From Candidatus Aegiribacteria sp. (GTDB lineage Bacteria > Fermentibacterota > Fermentibacteria > Fermentibacterales > JCC-6), in the NCBI GenBank assembly GCA_030642525.1, contig DAOWNO010000086.1, positions 1-7,627 of the forward strand: a stretch of DNA of 7,627 nucleotides. Direction: 5' to 3'. The notes under the pieces are model-generated. The model did no database searches and was not told the DNA's origin. It saw only the letters and a program-made list of their open reading frames with translations. Positions 6,534 through 7,627 of the stretch are shown here, in pieces. Positions within the stretch are counted from its first letter, which is position 1, and every line of letters starts with the position of its first letter. The translations under genes and the position numbers were made by a program.

Positions 6534-7256
6534 CTACTCTTCGATTTTGAAGGTAACCGATACCTCCACTGAAATAGAGTAAGCTCCCGGAGTAATTGAT
6601 GGAGATTGAGCATAAGAATCCAGACCGCCGCCGTAGTTATAAAAAGCTCCATAATCGTCGTAATAGTAGTTATTTGTCCATTCGCTGATGCTGGAGATGT
6701 CACCAAGGGATATTCCAAAACAGTCAGCCAGCTGCTGTGCTTTATCAAGAGCGTGTTCTGCTGCTCGCTGTCTTGCTTCAACGTACAATGCGGAAGTGTC
6801 TTCAACGAAGAAGGTGACTCCGTTTATGGAATTGGCACCCTCACTTACAACAGAGGCGAGAACGTCTCCGACCGATTCAATATCACGAATATCCGCTTTT
6901 ATGTAGTGCATGACGTGATATTCCATTTCCCCTGTATACTCGTAGTCGTAATCATCCCAGACCTGCTCCACCCAGAGATTGTAGCTTACAGTCTGCATGT
7001 CTTCTCCGGCTACTCCTTCCGCTCTTGCCGCAGCCATTGCTGTATGGATCATCCGTGCTGCGTCATCAACTGCTATATCGGGTTCAGACCTTGTAATATC
7101 CACACCGAAAACAATCGAAGCCACATCCGGTTCCGCACTGGCGGTACCCATTCCTGTAGTCGTGATCTGTGCCGGGTATTCGTAGTATTGCTGGCTGGTC
7201 GCGATGCCTGTGAACATCAGCAGAACCAGGATAATTACCAGTCCGGTCTTTTTCAT
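6534..7256 (-). CDS. SIMPL domain (DUF541, YggE/BP26-like) exported protein
   Basis: The 240-residue product has a classical signal peptide (MKKTGLVIILVLLMFTGIATS) followed by a complete SIMPL domain: ITTTGMGTASAEPD and FGV near residues 31-52, QTVSYNLWVEQ at 88-98, HYIKADIRDIESVGDVL and GANSINGVTFFVED at 117-153, the helix EARQRAAEHALDKAQQLAD at 160-178 with GISLGDI, and the closing strand PGAYSISVEVSVTFKI at 223-238. Family members such as YggE and Brucella BP26 are periplasmic or outer-membrane-associated; BP26 forms ring-like oligomers and YggE is linked to oxidative-stress tolerance. Exact function here is unknown. Two Tyr/Asp-rich loops (about 100-113 and 195-215) stand out. A strong Shine-Dalgarno supports the ATG. 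The gene is 2 bp from the next small secreted-protein gene, with which it is almost certainly co-transcribed. Confidence 0.95.
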   Translation of the reverse strand: MKKTGLVIILVLLMFTGIATSQQYYEYPAQITTTGMGTASAEPDVASIVFGVDITRSEPDIAVDDAARMIHTAMAAARAEGVAGEDMQTVSYNLWVEQVWDDYDYEYTGEMEYHVMHYIKADIRDIESVGDVLASVVSEGANSINGVTFFVEDTSALYVEARQRAAEHALDKAQQLADCFGISLGDISSISEWTNNYYYDDYGAFYNYGGGLDSYAQSPSITPGAYSISVEVSVTFKIEE

Positions 7257-7332
7257 ATGAAACTCCCTTCAGATGTTAAACAAATCAAATATAAAGATCC
7301 CGTGATAATACAGTGACAGTGAAAATTTATTC
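7257..7332 (-). promoter_or_regulatory. Intergenic gap before the SIMPL gene, possible promoter element
   Basis: This 76-bp AT-rich gap separates the YjbQ-family stop from the SIMPL start. On the minus strand TATATTTG (7293-7286) fits the Bacteroidota -7 pattern TAnnTTTG, and its first six bases match TATAAT at 5 of 6. A start about 7 bases further would give a leader of roughly 20 nt containing the Shine-Dalgarno. No good upstream (-33/-35) box is seen at the right distance, so read-through from the YjbQ-family gene is equally possible. No terminator hairpin is visible. Confidence 0.25.
7263..7269 (-). promoter_or_regulatory. Shine-Dalgarno of the SIMPL gene
   Basis: On the minus strand AAGGGAG lies 6 bases before the ATG at 7256. 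It is the clearest ribosome binding site in the window and shows that this organism uses Shine-Dalgarno initiation, in contrast to the giant protein gene. Confidence 0.75.
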
Positions 7333-7627
7333 CTACTCGCCTATTATCTTCACCATCACTCTTTTTTTTCTTCTGCCATCGAATTCGCCATAGAATATCT
7401 GCTCCCACGGACCGAGATCAAGTTTTCCATCAGTAACTGCAACGACCACTTCCCGCCCCATGATCTGACGCTTATGGTGTGCGTCTCCGTTGTCTTCCCC
7501 GGTTCTGTTGTGCCTGTAGCGGGATATCGGTTCATGTGGCGCCAGTCCCTCGAGCCAATCGTCGTAATCCTGAAGCAACCCCTGTTCGTCATCATTGATG
7601 TAGACGCTTGCGGTGATATGCATCGCG
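7333..7627 (-). CDS. yjbQ: YjbQ/UPF0047 family protein, N-terminus outside window
   Basis: The C-terminal 97 residues are visible; the frame stays open to the window edge (Ala codon before the Met at 7623), and that Met sits inside the conserved HxTAS motif, so it is internal. About 35-45 N-terminal residues are missing by comparison with the usual 130-140. Visible family signatures are HITASVYIND, YRHNRTGEDNGDAHHKR (metal/substrate histidines), MGREVVVAV, DGKLDLGPWEQIFYGEFDG, and a terminal KIIGE. E. coli YjbQ shows weak thiamine-phosphate synthase activity, and databases label the family secondary thiamine-phosphate synthase, but the physiological role is unsettled. Probably cytoplasmic. 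It is on the same strand as the SIMPL gene, 76 bp upstream; operon membership is uncertain. A run of eight A residues near the end encodes Lys-Lys. Confidence 0.93.
   Translation of the reverse strand, partial: AMHITASVYINDDEQGLLQDYDDWLEGLAPHEPISRYRHNRTGEDNGDAHHKRQIMGREVVVAVTDGKLDLGPWEQIFYGEFDGRRKKRVMVKIIGE

Noticed and set aside
6344..6805. Minus-strand 153-codon open frame overlapping the SIMPL gene and the small exported protein gene
   Set aside because: It spans the junction of two well-supported genes in another frame and its product shows no domain or signal features.
7311..7322. Tandem CAGTGA hexamers in the gap before the SIMPL gene
   Set aside because: Only two copies, directly adjacent, with no further sites; not enough to call an operator or iteron.
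7362..7369. A8 run near the end of the YjbQ-family gene as a programmed frameshift site; the -1 frame stays open to a TGA overlapping the SIMPL ATG
   Set aside because: The zero frame ends in KIIGE, the normal family C-terminus, so no shift is needed. An open frame of some 36 codons in AT-rich DNA is not improbable, and no stimulatory structure is seen.
7362..7369. T8 run on the plus strand as a terminator
   Set aside because: It lies within minus-strand coding sequence, no hairpin precedes it and no plus-strand gene ends there.

Overview
The window holds five protein-coding genes, two of them cut by the window edges, and no RNA genes, CRISPR array or insertion sequence that I can see. The repeat-rich surface protein with lamin-tail domains and a Bacteroidota-style C-terminal sorting-like domain, next to a SIMPL-domain protein and a second exported protein, suggests a Gram-negative, diderm bacterium of the FCB group or a related candidate phylum (Fermentibacterota, WOR-3 or Cloacimonadota-like). 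This is inferred from domain style only, since no phylogenetic marker gene is present.

Layout. Positions 2-2293 (+) carry the 3'-terminal 763 codons of a large acyl-CoA synthetase (NDP-forming)/GNAT acetyltransferase fusion; its N-terminal CoA-binding domain lies before the window. It converges on a minus-strand cluster across a 42-bp gap. Read in transcription order, that cluster is: a YjbQ/UPF0047 family gene (7627-7333, 5' end outside the window), a 76-bp gap, a SIMPL/DUF541 periplasmic or secreted protein (7256-6534), a 2-bp gap, a 177-residue exported protein of unknown function (6531-5998), a 44-bp gap, and a 1205-residue modular exported protein (5953-2336).

How the genes may work together. 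The three consecutive exported products (SIMPL protein, small secreted protein, giant repeat protein) sit so close together that co-transcription is likely, at least for the first two. This invites the idea of a cell-envelope or surface unit, but the sequence gives no direct functional link. The giant protein is the most distinctive object. It consists of modules whose start points recur every 305-309 residues. The first three each pair an extended lamin-tail domain with a CARDB-like beta-sandwich; a fourth, canonical lamin-tail domain is followed by a FlgD/CHU_C-like C-terminal domain. The plus-strand metabolic gene is unrelated in function and noticeably more AT-rich (about 41% GC against about 49% in the minus-strand genes, by hand count of sampled lines).

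I found no clear previously undescribed system. The best candidates for follow-up are the architecture of the giant protein and its possible partnership with the two exported proteins encoded upstream.
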